From: Nemertoderma westbladi
Taxonomy: Eukaryota; Xenacoelomorpha; Nemertodermatida; Nemertodermatidae
NCBI GenBank assembly: GCA_032718475.1
Contig: JAUCBJ010005093.1
Coordinates: 25,880 to 89,879 of the forward strand
Length of the DNA: 64,000 bases
Direction of reading: 5' to 3'
In this document: one piece after another, positions 1-11,083 of the stretch
Position numbering within the stretch: position 1 is the first letter of the stretch
Layout of the letters: each line of letters begins with the position of its first letter
Program-made: the position numbers and the translations under genes
Notes under the pieces: generated by a model
The model's input: only the letters and a program-made list of their open reading frames with translations
Told to the model about the DNA's origin: nothing
The model's database searches: none

Positions 1-1504
1 TGTTCTGTGGAAGGTCTTGAGCGGTCAATATGAGCTCCTGATATTGTGGCAAAGACTGTAGATACGGCTCGTACGCAACATGTGATGGGTCTACCGCCCA
101 AAATCCATATCCCGCCTTAAATGGTAACCAACGCATCTGCGCTTGGATGTGGTCAGCCACACTCTCCCACTTATCTAGCATCTCCCGAAGTAGGTTAGCG
201 CTATGGTTTTGGAAGGAATCGTCTTGCAGTTGGCATCTTGCGCTACGATGTCCCTTTACTCCACAATATCCACATTGAGAAATGAAAACGGTGCACGTAT
301 GAAATGAATGGTCGGTCTCGTTGCACCAATGGCAGACCTTATGCGCCGCCTCCACTACCGCGTCGCACGATTTTTGATTGTGCCTTGTGCTGCCGCACAA
401 CTTGCACCTACGCGCTTGTGGAAACCAGGCCCTCTCGTATATGAGGTCTCCAATCGGTTTCGCACTTCCTTCTTTCCCAATGTCTAATACGATGTCGTCC
501 TCTCCGGTTAAAGGTTGTCGATCCGGAACGAAGTAAACATCCTCGCCCTTGTCCTCTATCTCCAATATTTCCTCCCGCGTTCGTTTCGGATATGTCTTCT
601 CCACCGGAAGATCTACTCCAAACACCTCTACTAACGTCTCCGGCCAACCCTCTCTAACAGGTCTATCAGCCTCCGAGTGGAAGGGAGTACCAAACCCGCG
701 GGTTTGATTCCCGAACCACTTCTCCAAAGCTTCTGGCGTCGGATACTCCATCGACGGTCCGTCTCCCAAATCTCCGATATTCTGTCGATATATCCCTTCG
801 AATATCGCTAATCCTCTCCTCACCATCGACGTATTCTCTAGCGATTGGTTGAAGAACGGGGTTAAGAAACGCTTCATCACGTCGGATTGGATTCCCACTT
901 TCGAGCGAACGTATTGATTTCCTCCGAACACCAATGGATGACGCTTCAAAACTCGCGCAACGATATCCGCTAATAAACAAGTTACCATGTTCGACTCAAG
1001 CACCAAATAATATTGTAGTGACGCACGGGGTGGCGCGCATATGTTCCAATACACTAACGCTTGCCGCTTGAAGTGGGATTTGAACTCCGCTCCCGGTGGC
1101 GTGTTATATTCACCATACGCCTCCTCGTATTTCTTCTGCGTTTTCAACTTGAAGTCCCAATTATACAATAAATGTGCTATGAAGCCCACACCAGTCTTGG
1201 CAGAGTTGGGATACTCCCTATAAATTCCAATGTCTTGTACCCATAGCAACAATTGTTTGGTGTCGACAAACGGTCTTGACAATCTATCTTCCAAATCAGT
1301 TATGGCGTTAAAGTCACTCTCCAAATCGCTCTGGACTCCCGATCCCACCTTGACGTAATCTTGGTTGAGAATAGCCTCTCTAACCTTCTTGGGTAACATC
1401 CTGGTGTCGATACGCTCTGCTCCGTGCATACCTCCTCGCCTGCATAGTGCATACCTCCAAAATCTGTTCCCTAGGATCCTTCCCTTTCCGATATTGTGTC
1501 GTGA
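1..1504 (-). CDS. Third-region ORF B with three CCHC zinc knuckles (partial, runs off left edge)
   Basis: The frame is open from 1504 down to base 1, about 500 codons with no stop. Near 420-225 it encodes three spaced zinc knuckles of the pattern C-x2-C-x4-H-x4-C: CKLCGSTRHNQKSC, CHWCNETDHSFHTC and CGYCGVKGHRSARC. Such knuckles bind nucleic acid in Gag proteins and in LINE ORF1 proteins. The upstream part is rich in W, Y and charged residues and matches no family I know. It sits one frame over (+1 in the reading direction) from ORF A, and both frames are open in 1504-1382, so the two probably form one product joined by frameshift, indel or splicing. A palindrome copy at 689-710 is translated in frame. 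Its place downstream of pol is where an env would sit, but no signal peptide or membrane segment is seen. It could instead be the gag of a second element. Confidence 0.6.
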
Positions 1505-3086
1505 TTATGGGCTCCGGTCTCTCTCTATCCGCTCTTACGCGCATAAACACATGAGTCACACCATCGGCCGTGCGAATTTGAATGCACTTACTAGTCAAGC
1601 ATTCCTGATGAGACCCTCCTTCATTGTCGTAGAACATCACTCTCCAATCCTGCAGTGATTCCTCCGTTTTCCTCCACTGACGCTGAATCTCGTCGGATGG
1701 GGTCCACATGCGCTCGATAGCCTTGTGGTCGTCATATCGGGTGTAAGATCCCTTTCTCCTCAGCCACGCCGGATCTACCTCCTCGTCATCTGGGAATGTA
1801 GCCACCGCGACCCATACCTTGATGTACTTATCTAACCATCCGAATAACTTACTCTCCTTTCCCGGAGCTCCAATCTTATCCAATGTGTCGTAGTCTGTGA
1901 TCTGCATTGGGACATCACGCAAGAACTTCGCGCATAAAACTTCCCGTAGACAGTCGACGTTCCAATGATCCGACATCCTCACCATCGGCAAGAATCTAAT
2001 CGCTTCTCGCGACTCCGGGTGATCTACCAATATCGCAGGTTAGTTGCCGTCGGAATAATACACCGGTCGGGGTTGAGATACGGCCTGTGGAACAAATCCG
2101 GTCACTCTCCTCGTCTCCTCTTGATGTCTATCCGCGGTCTTATTATATTCCGCTACCCGCGCTTCGAATAATTGATTCGCCTTCGCCGCTCGCTCCTCCT
2201 GCCGCAACGCATCTATGTCGTCCTGATGCTCAGGCGTGAGAGTTTTCGCTTGATGGGGCGAAGTAAACGTAGACCAGGGACTCAAGAGCTCCAAACCCGC
2301 GGGTTTGGTACCTGAGTCCCGTGCCGCTTCGCACCGCGCCTCTAGGTAGGCTCGGTATAGCGAAATGGCCGCTGCCGTCTCTATCAAACTAGGTGTCGAA
2401 CAGGGTTTAATCTCCGTATACGGATCTAATGTCGTAACAGTCGGCGTAATGGGTCTTGGAGGTCGCTTGCCGCTGAAGTCGATACTGATCATCGGGTTGC
2501 TCATTGGGTAACCTCCCTCGTTGTATCTAAGGAATTGGTGAGCTTGACATCGCGTTAATATCGGTTCAGGATGTTGCTCGTCCAGTCGGTCGGGAATCGC
2601 CACGTCTTGTTTATTCATGCATTCACCACATTTGTAGAACAACTTGTATACACTGAAGACCTTTGACGTCTCTTGATCCTCGCCTCGAGTCCTCCGATAC
2701 AGATGCATTCCATCGAATTGATCTCGGACTGCAGGTAAAGGCTCTTCATGTCGTAAATACATGTTCATATGGTACAGCCGCGCAATCTCCTCGTCCGGGT
2801 CTGCGCTAATGTTGCATACGTCTAACGCGAAATCGTAGGGATACCGAGTGCGATACTCCTTCCGCAAAACTTCCATGCGGTCCCCCAACGCTCTCATTCT
2901 TTCCCTCCTTAATTCTTTATCGTAAGCGGGTTTATACTTCCCATTTAGCTCCATTACCGACCTTCCATGATAGTAAACATTCGAATCCTTACATCCTGGT
3001 CGGGCAAATGGCAGCTCCGCCTCCTCTCTGGCAGTAAATCCTCTCCGCGGTTGGGCTCTAATTCCCTTCTCCATTACAATCCGCAT
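1380..3086 (-). CDS. Third-region ORF A, unknown function, one in-frame TAA
   Basis: The first ATG of the frame is at 3086, with a second at 3074. The frame runs to a stop at 2040-2042 (TAA), continues in the same frame without another stop to 1380, then ends. The protein is highly charged and contains many aromatic residues, a short CGECMNK segment near 2630, and a proline-rich stretch near 2460. I recognise no domain. The in-frame palindrome at 2291-2308 falls in a low-complexity linker. The single TAA may be a decayed codon or a readthrough site; the base after it (C) is not decisive. ORF B follows in the +1 frame. The spacer to the upstream pol gene is 750 bases. I see no transmembrane segment or signal peptide. 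Confidence 0.55.
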
Positions 3087-3107
3087 ATATACATATATAT
3101 ATTCCAA

Positions 3108-3841
3108 TAAGTTCCGTTACGTAACTAATTACACTGTGGGTGAATCAGTTAGATGTCGCTGAAGGACAGACCTCCTGAGCCCCCCCCCCCCCCCCCCCCC
3201 CCCCCACCGCCTTCCAGCAGTTCAGGTTCGACTCTCTAGATCCCGTCTCATTCCTAACTATCCTCTAACCTATTCCCATGCATAGCGCAAAAACTTTTGA
3301 GATAAACTGGCCGTGACCCTGACCAACTCACTTTTTGATGCCCAAACTACTCCCATTACTTGTACTAAACTACAGTAGTTAGAAAGGACAATAGTCTCAA
3401 TGCTCGACTATACCAAACCCACAGGTTTGATAATCGAACATCACACTTCACTGCAAACTACTGAGTGCGGTCCGTGTATGCCCTGGTGCTACTAACCTTT
3501 AGCACCTTAGTTGTACTGTAGGCACCAATCTGTGGAAGTTGCTAAACTCAATTCACACTCCTACGTAATATAGCCGTCACCATGGTTTCTAAATGCTATT
3601 TTCCAGGCTTCATGACTTTTCAAATTACTGTTTATCTATAGACGAATTCTAAATCGCATCTATACACAGCATCTGGAATTGTCTTGGGTTCACTTCTAAT
3701 TTTTAAATTTTTTAATTTTCCAAAAATTTTGAAATAAAATTTTGTTTTGATACCCACCAGGCAAATCACCACAAACCCGCTCCTATGCATTTCCTTGTAT
3801 TTGCATACGAGGAATGCATACGAAGTGAGTTGCGTCCAACA
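3108..3841. other. Spacer between pol and third-region ORF
   Basis: This stretch carries no convincing reading frame. It contains a run of about 25 C residues at 3180-3205, one palindrome copy at 3412-3430 with long imperfect arms, and an AT-rich part at 3690-3750. I could not recognise an LTR boundary or polypurine tract. Confidence 0.5.
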
Positions 3842-6800
3842 CTAATTTTTATTTGAGGCAGGAGACAAATTATAATCTCCTGTCTCGATGCGTGTCTCTT
3901 CTAATAACACAATATCTTGGACCGGTCGGTCCAAGGTGTGTAAACCATTAGTTTTACACTTCTTTGGGTGCGGACACTTGCACCTAATTTTCACAGTGAC
4001 TGTGCGCACTATGTTTTGCACGTCTGGGTGTATGTGCAAGATAACTCCCGTCTCCCAGTACTTTCTCTTGACAATTGGTTCGGTTATCAATACGTAATCT
4101 CCTCTTTGGAGGCTCCGAACCGTTTTGTACCACTTTGTTCTGGTAGATATGGTGGGAAGATAGTATTCCCGCCAATATTCCCAGAATGTGTACGCCACAA
4201 ATTGTGTCACTTTCCAGCTCTTACGACTATATAGGTCGGCACTAATGGGTTCTGATGCCGGCACAAGAAATGCTGGACTCTGCATTAGCAAATGATTCGG
4301 CGTTAATGCAACACCGTCTGGCAACATAGCTATCGGCCTCGAGTTCAGGGTATGCTCGATTTCGATGAAAGCTGTGACCAGTTCGTCGTCGGTAAGTTGT
4401 TTGTTTACAGGCAATGTCTTAGCAATGGCCTGCTTTATGGAACGAACCAAACGCTCCCAACTTCCTCCTCTCCAAGGACTTTCTGGAGTATTGAATCTCC
4501 ACTCTATTCTTTGCGGCAAAAGTGCTGCAGAAATTTCTTTATTCTGCGCTGCTCTGTGAGCCGCGTTCAACTCGCTATTCCCTCCGACAAAGTTTGTACC
4601 CTTATCAGAGTAGAACACCTTTACTAGTCCTCTCCTGGCCATAAATCTCTTTAAGGCCAGGAGCAGAGATTTGGTCGACATGTCTGCCACACGCTCGATA
4701 TGTATGGCTCTACTAGCCATGCATGTCAGTAGCAGGCCCCATCGCTTGTGGGTCAGCCGTCCACTCTTTGCCTCAATCGGACCAAAACAATCCACCCCTG
4801 TATTCGTAAAGGGTGGGTCATATGCCTGCACTCTCGCTTCCGGGAGTTCAGCCATCTCCTGTTCCAATACTCTGGCGTTCACCCTCTTGCAAACCAGACA
4901 GGCGTCGTACATAGTGCCTACTGCCCTGCTTGGCTGCAATAGAATGAATCGCTGTCTCGCTGCCGACAAACAGTGTAACTTTCCCGCGTGATGCAACCTC
5001 TTGTGTATATCCCATAGAATCGCTCTTTGCAATTCTATTGGGTGACTAGGGATTATCACTGGGAACCTGAACTGTGAGTTTATGTCGACAGTCTGGATTC
5101 TCGATCTATGACAAATCAAACCCTTATGGATTAATGGACTCCATTTTCTAAGGGGTTTATAGAGAACTGGTCGTTGAGCCGATAATAGATGGAATTCCTT
5201 TGGGAAGGCACACATTTGATAATGTTTCAAATGCTTTAATTCCGCTTGATCAATGTCATCCTCTGTCAGAGGTTGTTTCAATTTCTGAATTCGCTCACTA
5301 TTAGTGCTCATTTGTTCTCCCAAATGTTTCGAATGTTTTAAACAAAGGTACGAAATGTATCGGCTTAACCACGCAGTTCTTTTACAAATTGTCAGCCAAG
5401 AGGCAGACGAATTTAGTAATTTGTCATAAATACTACATGGCTCTAACGCCAGCGACGGTTGTCCGCTAACTAATGGAAGTTTCGAATCCAAACCCACAGG
5501 TTTGGAAACCAAAGGCTCCATTGTGTCGGTCATTTTCTGTCCGTCACTTACCAACTGTGACTCTGGTTTAGTCTGTAAGGGTGGTTTTACGTCATAACTT
5601 ACCCTTCCTGACCTAGTAGTCACGTAAGTCTGTAGGTCTGACAGGTCTCCAGGCCGCTCCAATGGCTCTTCAGGCCGCTCCAATGACTCTTCAGGCCGCT
5701 CCAATGACTTGAGTTTGGCTTTAGACTTTGACTTAGAGACTTTCTCCACTTTGACTTCTGCATCTTCTGGCATCGGATTGGTCACTATCTTTAGTCGCTC
5801 TGGCCAATGTTCCTGTGTCCTCGTTAGAAAATCAGGTCCATGCAACCAAAACTCCTGGGACTCTTCCTGACAGAATTCCGCCGGCATTGCACCTCTCGAA
5901 GTTATGTCGGCCGGGTTTAACACTCCCGGACAATGTCTCCATTGTTCCTTCGTCGAAAAGTCGACGATCTGAGCGCGTCTGTTGGCCACAAATGTCTTTA
6001 GTGCAATATTGTCGGCCGCAATGTATACTAACACTAAGGATGCGTCCGTCCAATAAAATAAGGTCAATGTCGTGTCTAACTCCTCTGTTATCTGCTTACT
6101 TACCTCGACTGAAACTACTGCCGCCTGTAACTCTGCACGAGGGACAGTCATGTATTTGACCGGCATTGTCTTTGATCTAGAAGTCACAAAGGCCGTCTCA
6201 AATTTATCCTGACTTACCTCTCGGCGAAGGTAGGCTACCATACCAAAGCCGGTGTCACTTGCGTCACTGAATAGGTGGAGTTCGAGATCAGCTGGGAATA
6301 CCAGCTGATTCGGAAAGTAGGAACGGGGTACATCTATGTTTTTCAATAGATGCAACTCGGCTTCCCACTCTCTCCACTGCTTTGCATGTATAGGAGATAT
6401 TGGTTCGTCCCACTCTAGGTCGGACAACCAAATTTTCCTCATGCACGCTCGTGCCTGTAATATTACCGGACTGATAAAGTTCATCGGGTCAAATAGTCTA
6501 CTTAATGTCGATAAGCAAATTCTCTTTGTCAAAACTTTGTCTGGACTACTGGGCTCAAATCTAACTCTTACCTGGAACTTGTCCGTGTTCGGGTTCCAAG
6601 CGAGTCCCAGTACTCGCGCCATGGGGATGGGTTCTACCCCCAATTCAATGTCTCCGCTCCCGCGATCTTTCACCGGGAACGACTCTAATAGGGCCTCCGA
6701 GTTCGTAGTGAACTTGGTCAGAGGAAATCCCCCTGTAGCCAAGCACTCCTGCAGGCCGTGAGCCACTTCTATGGCTTGTTCCGCTGTGTCCTTGGACACC

Positions 6801-9800
6801 AATCCGTCGTCCATGTAGAAGTTTCTCAAGATGGACTCGATAACCTCTACTGGATACTTACCAATCTGGGCTGTTGCCGTTTTCTTTAGAACAAACAGCG
6901 TGCCATTTGGACTATCGCGGGCACCAAATATCCTAACGTACATTTGGTATGTAACCACTGGGCCGGATAAGTCTTCATTCTCAAACCAGAGAAATCGAAG
7001 GCTATCCTGGTCTGCCTTACAGGCTCTTACCTGGTGGAACATCGCCTCGATGTCACAAGTAAATGCGAATCGCCGCTGTCTAAAACGCAACAGTATTCCT
7101 ATCAAATAATTGTTCAGGTTGGGTCCGTCCATCAACTCTGAATTCAGGGACATACCTCTGTAGACTGCTGCGCAGTCGTTGACTACTCGGACTTTGTCAG
7201 GTTTGTCAGGGTGAGTCACATAGTGGTGTGGGAGGTAATAAGTCTGGTCTGTCACTAAGTCAGGGTCCTCTACCTTCCCAGCAAATCCCTTGGCGAAATA
7301 GTTGTTGATCTGGGCGCAATACTTCTCCCTAATGTCCGGATTCTTCAACAACCGAGCCCTTACTCCGTTCAATCTTTTCAAGGCTAAGCTGTAGTTGTTC
7401 TCCAACTTAGGAGGTTGTCGACGCCACAACATTCCAACTTCAAAATGTCCAGTCGGTAGCAGACGTATGGTATCTTCCATCATCTCCAGCGACCGTTTCT
7501 CATCAGTAGACATGGCTAGGTCATATCCACCGGGTTCCATTGCGTCCCTATCCAGCCATTCGACGGTTCTGGCTCCTGTCTCGAGGTCCTGGCGTATCAA
7601 TTCCTTCTGTAGCTCCTCCTCACTGTATTGGAAAATGTCTAGGTCTCGATATTTAGCCACTTGACCCTCCACTATGTCGGTATAAGTCAAAACGTTACTC
7701 AGATAGGTAGCGTGGGCCGCTGAACCAGACCCACGGGTCTGATAACAGTAGTCCTCGGGTTCACTATCTGTCCGGTCATTGTGAAGTGGTTCCGACAACC
7801 TAACATTATCGGGAATCAACTCCTCGTCCGACTCGCTAACGTCACTATAATGGTCAATACAGGTTCTCCTAAACTCGTCTATGTCTGGTGGTTCTACTAA
7901 CGGTGGTTGAGTTATAGGCTGTAATCCGTCGTATCTATCCATTGGCTTGTCGCCACCTGTAAACTCATAAGACATGGGTACTCGTGTATACCAACCTAAT
8001 ATAGTCCTATGGGCATGTGGTCCATTGACATGCGGCTCAGCTGGTCTCGTTTCCCATATTTGGTGTGCGATCAGCTGTTCTGCACCAATCAACATAGAAA
8101 CATTCCTATAACCTACCTGGTGTCTCGGTACTCTGAGTTTGTCAAAATACTCCTGTGCTATGGGACTCATCGGTGGCACCTTACCTAACTGCCTGCCGAA
8201 CCCCTTCATAGCTAGACACTTGAATCCATCTAATGGCAAAGCTTTCCGTTCTTGTCGAGTGTGTTGGTCTCTCGGAAGTAGGGAATCTAGTTCTACAGAA
8301 ATTCTGTGTCCCTTGAGGTCACGTACCCCGTGCATAGACTTTAACTCTATTTGTATTTCCTCTGCATCCTGGAAGCTAGAAACGGCTCTCGCCACTTCCT
8401 CGTCTATATATGATAATGTGGACGCAGTGTCCAACATCACATATATTCTTTTTGATCCCTTATCTCCAGTAAGTTTCACCGGAATCACGCTAAATATTTC
8501 CGACGTGGCCGATGATAAATACGTCCGCGCGCTGGTCGATGAACTATCCGCAGTGAAACCTTGGCAGGTCACCTCTCTTGCGCTCGATTCGCCATCCTCG
8601 TCCGACGAACCTGGTTGGTAACCATCGTCTTGAATGCCGGTATACGTATTTCTTCTTATCGATACGGGTTCTTCGCTCTCCTTCCTTTGAGGATTTCGCT
8701 GTAAGTAACGGTCCGTTGGGGTGTGGAAATCCGCATGTAGCAACTTGTGATGTAGTCTGCCGCATTCCATGCATCCGTCCTTGCTGTTCGGGCACTGCCG
8801 CCGTACATGACCTGGCGCAAGACATGCCCAACAGGTGTCCAATGTCCGCACTTGAAATCTTCTCTGTTCCGAATTTAATTCTTTGAACCGTCTGCAACTA
8901 TCCAACTTATGATCGTCAGATCTTACCTCCTTTAGTAAGCAGAATTGGCAACCTACAAATCCATCCGGCAACTCCTGTTGCTTTAACCTAGGTCTATCTA
9001 ACCGCTCACCTGACCATACTCGCGAGTCTGATCTAAAGGCTGGGGTACTCGAATTATATCTGTCTACTGAGTTAAATGTCACAGTGGTCCTGTCATCGTC
9101 AAAACTTACCATAGACTTACCGGTAACAGGTTTAGACTCCCACATATTCTCCTCTGAGAAGTTTGATTTCATCTCTGCTACTGCGTCTGTGGCTATCATG
9201 TCATGGATATGTTGAAGTGTCAACACCTTACTTTGACCCTCCAACTTATTCTCTAATTTGCGCCATTTCTGACTGTAACGCATGTTTAAACGTCTTATTA
9301 CGCTCTTCAAAACTTCGGCGTGATCACCAAGATAAGGTAGATTCACCATCATCAAGATGTCTAATGCGTTCGAAATAGCATTCGCTAAGTTCAACAGCTC
9401 TAACGGAGTTGTAATCCTTCCGCCCTTACCCAAGTCTTCTACTATCGACTGTGCCATCTTGGTTTTATTCCCATAGATGTCGCTAAGCGTCTTCATTGCT
9501 AACTCAAACGCCCTTTCATTGCCGACGAAGTTGTCAGCAATGACTCTAGGTTCTCGATGGAGCATTTGAAGCAAATAGTTGAACTTCTCGTTGGGAGTAA
9601 AGGTGCTGTTGGTCAGCTGTTCGTCGACATAGGTTTTGAACGTCCTCCAATGCTTATGGTTGCCCATAAACTTCTGGGGTTGTTGCGTCGGCAGTCCTTG
9701 CCTAGCAGCAAACTTACCTATGTCTCTAAGTGTTGCGTCGTTCCGGGTTAACAAATGGTTTAGTTCTGCAGGGTTATTAAGTCTGGTCCTTTCCCGGGGA

Positions 9801-11083
9801 TTAAAACTTACCTGCTCCGCGTCCATCCTTCTTTCCTTATAGTTTCGGGACTTCTGATGTCTCATGTCATCCTCTTCATCGCTTGATTCAGTGTCAGTCC
9901 TTAGCGCTCGCGATGGTTTGCGCGCTGAGGCCCTGACCCAGGCATCTTGTATAAACTTCTCGGCCGAATTTTCGAAATCGGGATTATGGATAGTCGGGAC
10001 AGGCATCCTTACCTGAGGTCTATGTGGTATAGTTGCCTCCAATATGCGTACTCGTTGACTAGGTTGGACTTTATCTAACTCAGGCCTGCTAGGATTTGAA
10101 TTACTTCTTACCTGGGCTGCTTCCTTTAACCGTAGGTTGCTAAGCATGTCCGTTATAGGTTGGATGTGCGGCGATATAGCTTGCGCTAAACTGGCACTTA
10201 ACTCATCCCTCGTAATAAATTCCTGGCTAGGGTTCTGTTGTATAGTCGGCTCTATCTGAATAATCCGCTGTCTCTCATATGATCCCTCTTCCGGTTTATC
10301 CCGTAAGTTCTCCGTTGAACTGGGTCGGCGCTCCGTCCGCGTATTCCAAACCCGCGGGTTCGGTTCACCAAATACTCGTCCCGTTGGAGTTTCTCTAAAC
10401 TCTTCATTCTCGCGTTCGGTATGTAGTGGTGCGGTGTTCTGATGCCGTGGATTCTGTGCGATAGGTGAAGCACTAATACCAACTGGTGTGCGATTTGTAG
10501 AGAACGGTTTAGCGATCCGTGTACTCGTAATAGCTGGACCGGGTATAGGAATTCTGGTCATCGTCGACTCGCGTATAGTCGGAGTTCTTGCTTCCTGTTC
10601 GGCCTTCTGCAGTGCGAACAGTTCTCGCAACTCAGTACCTACACTCGCCCCACATTCTTCGATCATTCGCATCCCCTTCTCGGCGATTTCATTTGCCTTC
10701 CTGGTCCGTTCTTCGCTCTCTAAGTTTAATCTCGCACTTTCCAACTGCGCCAGTTTACGTTCTTCTTCTTCCTTCGCTCGTCTTGCTGCGCTCTCTTCTT
10801 CCACTCGCGCCTTCTCTTCATACAACGCTTGTCGCTCTTTTTTGATCTCGAGTTTGCGTTCTTTGCGTTCGCGTTCCTTGCGTTCGCGTTCAAGTTCGAG
10901 TTCGCATTCCTTCTGTTCACGTTCAAGTTGGAGTTCGCGTTCCTTGCGTTCGCATTCAAGTTGGAGTTCGCGTTCCTTGCGTTCGTGTTCAAGTTGGAGT
11001 TCACGTTCCTTGCGTTCGCGTTCCGCTTGCTCACGCTTACTTATTTCTTCCAACTCTCGCAACTTCGCGTCTAACTTACATGT
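3842..11083 (-). CDS. Bel/Pao Gag-Pol polyprotein (gag, protease, RT, RNase H, integrase)
   Basis: This frame has no stop from 11083 to 3842. Counting from a TTG at 11062 gives 2406 residues; the true start is probably in the upstream ORF, because only a TGA at 11084-11086 separates the two in the same frame. Visible domains: an ER/K-rich helix with ten-residue repeats (residues 10-85); a DUF1759-like gag core near 460-650; zinc knuckles at about 704, 744 (CWACLAPGHVRRQC) and 766; an aspartic protease with LDTASTLSYID near 880; RT with YMDD near 1416; Pao-type RNase H with FSDASD near 1595 and NPADITSRG; an integrase HHCC region near 2020-2058; DDE core residues in VDCFGP, YSDKGTNF and WERLV; and a C-terminal DUF5641-like region. 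All catalytic motifs look intact, so the pol may still be active. Confidence 0.93.
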   Translation of the reverse strand, partial: TCKLDAKLRELEEISKREQAERERKERELQLEHERKERELQLECERKERELQLEREQKECELELERERKERERKERKLEIKKERQALYEEKARVEEESAARRAKEEEERKLAQLESARLNLESEERTRKANEIAEKGMRMIEECGASVGTELRELFALQKAEQEARTPTIRESTMTRIPIPGPAITSTRIAKPFSTNRTPVGISASPIAQNPRHQNTAPLHTERENEEFRETPTGRVFGEPNPRVWNTRTERRPSSTENLRDKPEEGSYERQRIIQIEPTIQQNPSQEFITRDELSASLAQAISPHIQPITDMLSNLRLKEAAQVRSNSNPSRPELDKVQPSQRVRILEATIPHRPQVRMPVPTIHNPDFENSAEKFIQDAWVRASARKPSRALRTDTESSDEEDDMRHQKSRNYKERRMDAEQVSFNPRERTRLNNPAELNHLLTRNDATLRDIGKFAARQGLPTQQPQKFMGNHKHWRTFKTYVDEQLTNSTFTPNEKFNYLLQMLHREPRVIADNFVGNERAFELAMKTLSDIYGNKTKMAQSIVEDLGKGGRITTPLELLNLANAISNALDILMMVNLPYLGDHAEVLKSVIRRLNMRYSQKWRKLENKLEGQSKVLTLQHIHDMIATDAVAEMKSNFSEENMWESKPVTGKSMVSFDDDRTTVTFNSVDRYNSSTPAFRSDSRVWSGERLDRPRLKQQELPDGFVGCQFCLLKEVRSDDHKLDSCRRFKELNSEQRRFQVRTLDTCWACLAPGHVRRQCPNSKDGCMECGRLHHKLLHADFHTPTDRYLQRNPQRKESEEPVSIRRNTYTGIQDDGYQPGSSDEDGESSAREVTCQGFTADSSSTSARTYLSSATSEIFSVIPVKLTGDKGSKRIYVMLDTASTLSYIDEEVARAVSSFQDAEEIQIELKSMHGVRDLKGHRISVELDSLLPRDQHTRQERKALPLDGFKCLAMKGFGRQLGKVPPMSPIAQEYFDKLRVPRHQVGYRNVSMLIGAEQLIAHQIWETRPAEPHVNGPHAHRTILGWYTRVPMSYEFTGGDKPMDRYDGLQPITQPPLVEPPDIDEFRRTCIDHYSDVSESDEELIPDNVRLSEPLHNDRTDSEPEDYCYQTRGSGSAAHATYLSNVLTYTDIVEGQVAKYRDLDIFQYSEEELQKELIRQDLETGARTVEWLDRDAMEPGGYDLAMSTDEKRSLEMMEDTIRLLPTGHFEVGMLWRRQPPKLENNYSLALKRLNGVRARLLKNPDIREKYCAQINNYFAKGFAGKVEDPDLVTDQTYYLPHHYVTHPDKPDKVRVVNDCAAVYRGMSLNSELMDGPNLNNYLIGILLRFRQRRFAFTCDIEAMFHQVRACKADQDSLRFLWFENEDLSGPVVTYQMYVRIFGARDSPNGTLFVLKKTATAQIGKYPVEVIESILRNFYMDDGLVSKDTAEQAIEVAHGLQECLATGGFPLTKFTTNSEALLESFPVKDRGSGDIELGVEPIPMARVLGLAWNPNTDKFQVRVRFEPSSPDKVLTKRICLSTLSRLFDPMNFISPVILQARACMRKIWLSDLEWDEPISPIHAKQWREWEAELHLLKNIDVPRSYFPNQLVFPADLELHLFSDASDTGFGMVAYLRREVSQDKFETAFVTSRSKTMPVKYMTVPRAELQAAVVSVEVSKQITEELDTTLTLFYWTDASLVLVYIAADNIALKTFVANRRAQIVDFSTKEQWRHCPGVLNPADITSRGAMPAEFCQEESQEFWLHGPDFLTRTQEHWPERLKIVTNPMPEDAEVKVEKVSKSKSKAKLKSLERPEESLERPEEPLERPGDLSDLQTYVTTRSGRVSYDVKPPLQTKPESQLVSDGQKMTDTMEPLVSKPVGLDSKLPLVSGQPSLALEPCSIYDKLLNSSASWLTICKRTAWLSRYISYLCLKHSKHLGEQMSTNSERIQKLKQPLTEDDIDQAELKHLKHYQMCAFPKEFHLLSAQRPVLYKPLRKWSPLIHKGLICHRSRIQTVDINSQFRFPVIIPSHPIELQRAILWDIHKRLHHAGKLHCLSAARQRFILLQPSRAVGTMYDACLVCKRVNARVLEQEMAELPEARVQAYDPPFTNTGVDCFGPIEAKSGRLTHKRWGLLLTCMASRAIHIERVADMSTKSLLLALKRFMARRGLVKVFYSDKGTNFVGGNSELNAAHRAAQNKEISAALLPQRIEWRFNTPESPWRGGSWERLVRSIKQAIAKTLPVNKQLTDDELVTAFIEIEHTLNSRPIAMLPDGVALTPNHLLMQSPAFLVPASEPISADLYSRKSWKVTQFVAYTFWEYWREYYLPTISTRTKWYKTVRSLQRGDYVLITEPIVKRKYWETGVILHIHPDVQNIVRTVTVKIRCKCPHPKKCKTNGLHTLDRPVQDIVLLEETRIETGDYNLSPASNKN
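10849..11040 (-). repeat. In-frame 30-bp tandem repeats encoding an ER/K helix
   Basis: About six imperfect 30-bp units encode RKERELQLE-type ten-residue repeats at the start of the long gag-pol frame. The composition predicts a long single alpha helix or coiled coil. Comparable but different repeats lie at the same relative place in elements 2 and 3. Confidence 0.85.

Noticed and set aside
1424-1458. Direct repeat GTGCATACCTCC with period 23 as a cause of the ORF A/B frame switch
   Set aside because: Removing one 23-base unit leads to the third frame and not to the frame of ORF B.
3226-3240. GGTTCGACTC, resembling a tRNA B box
   Set aside because: The flanking bases cannot form a T stem and no A box or acceptor stem was found.
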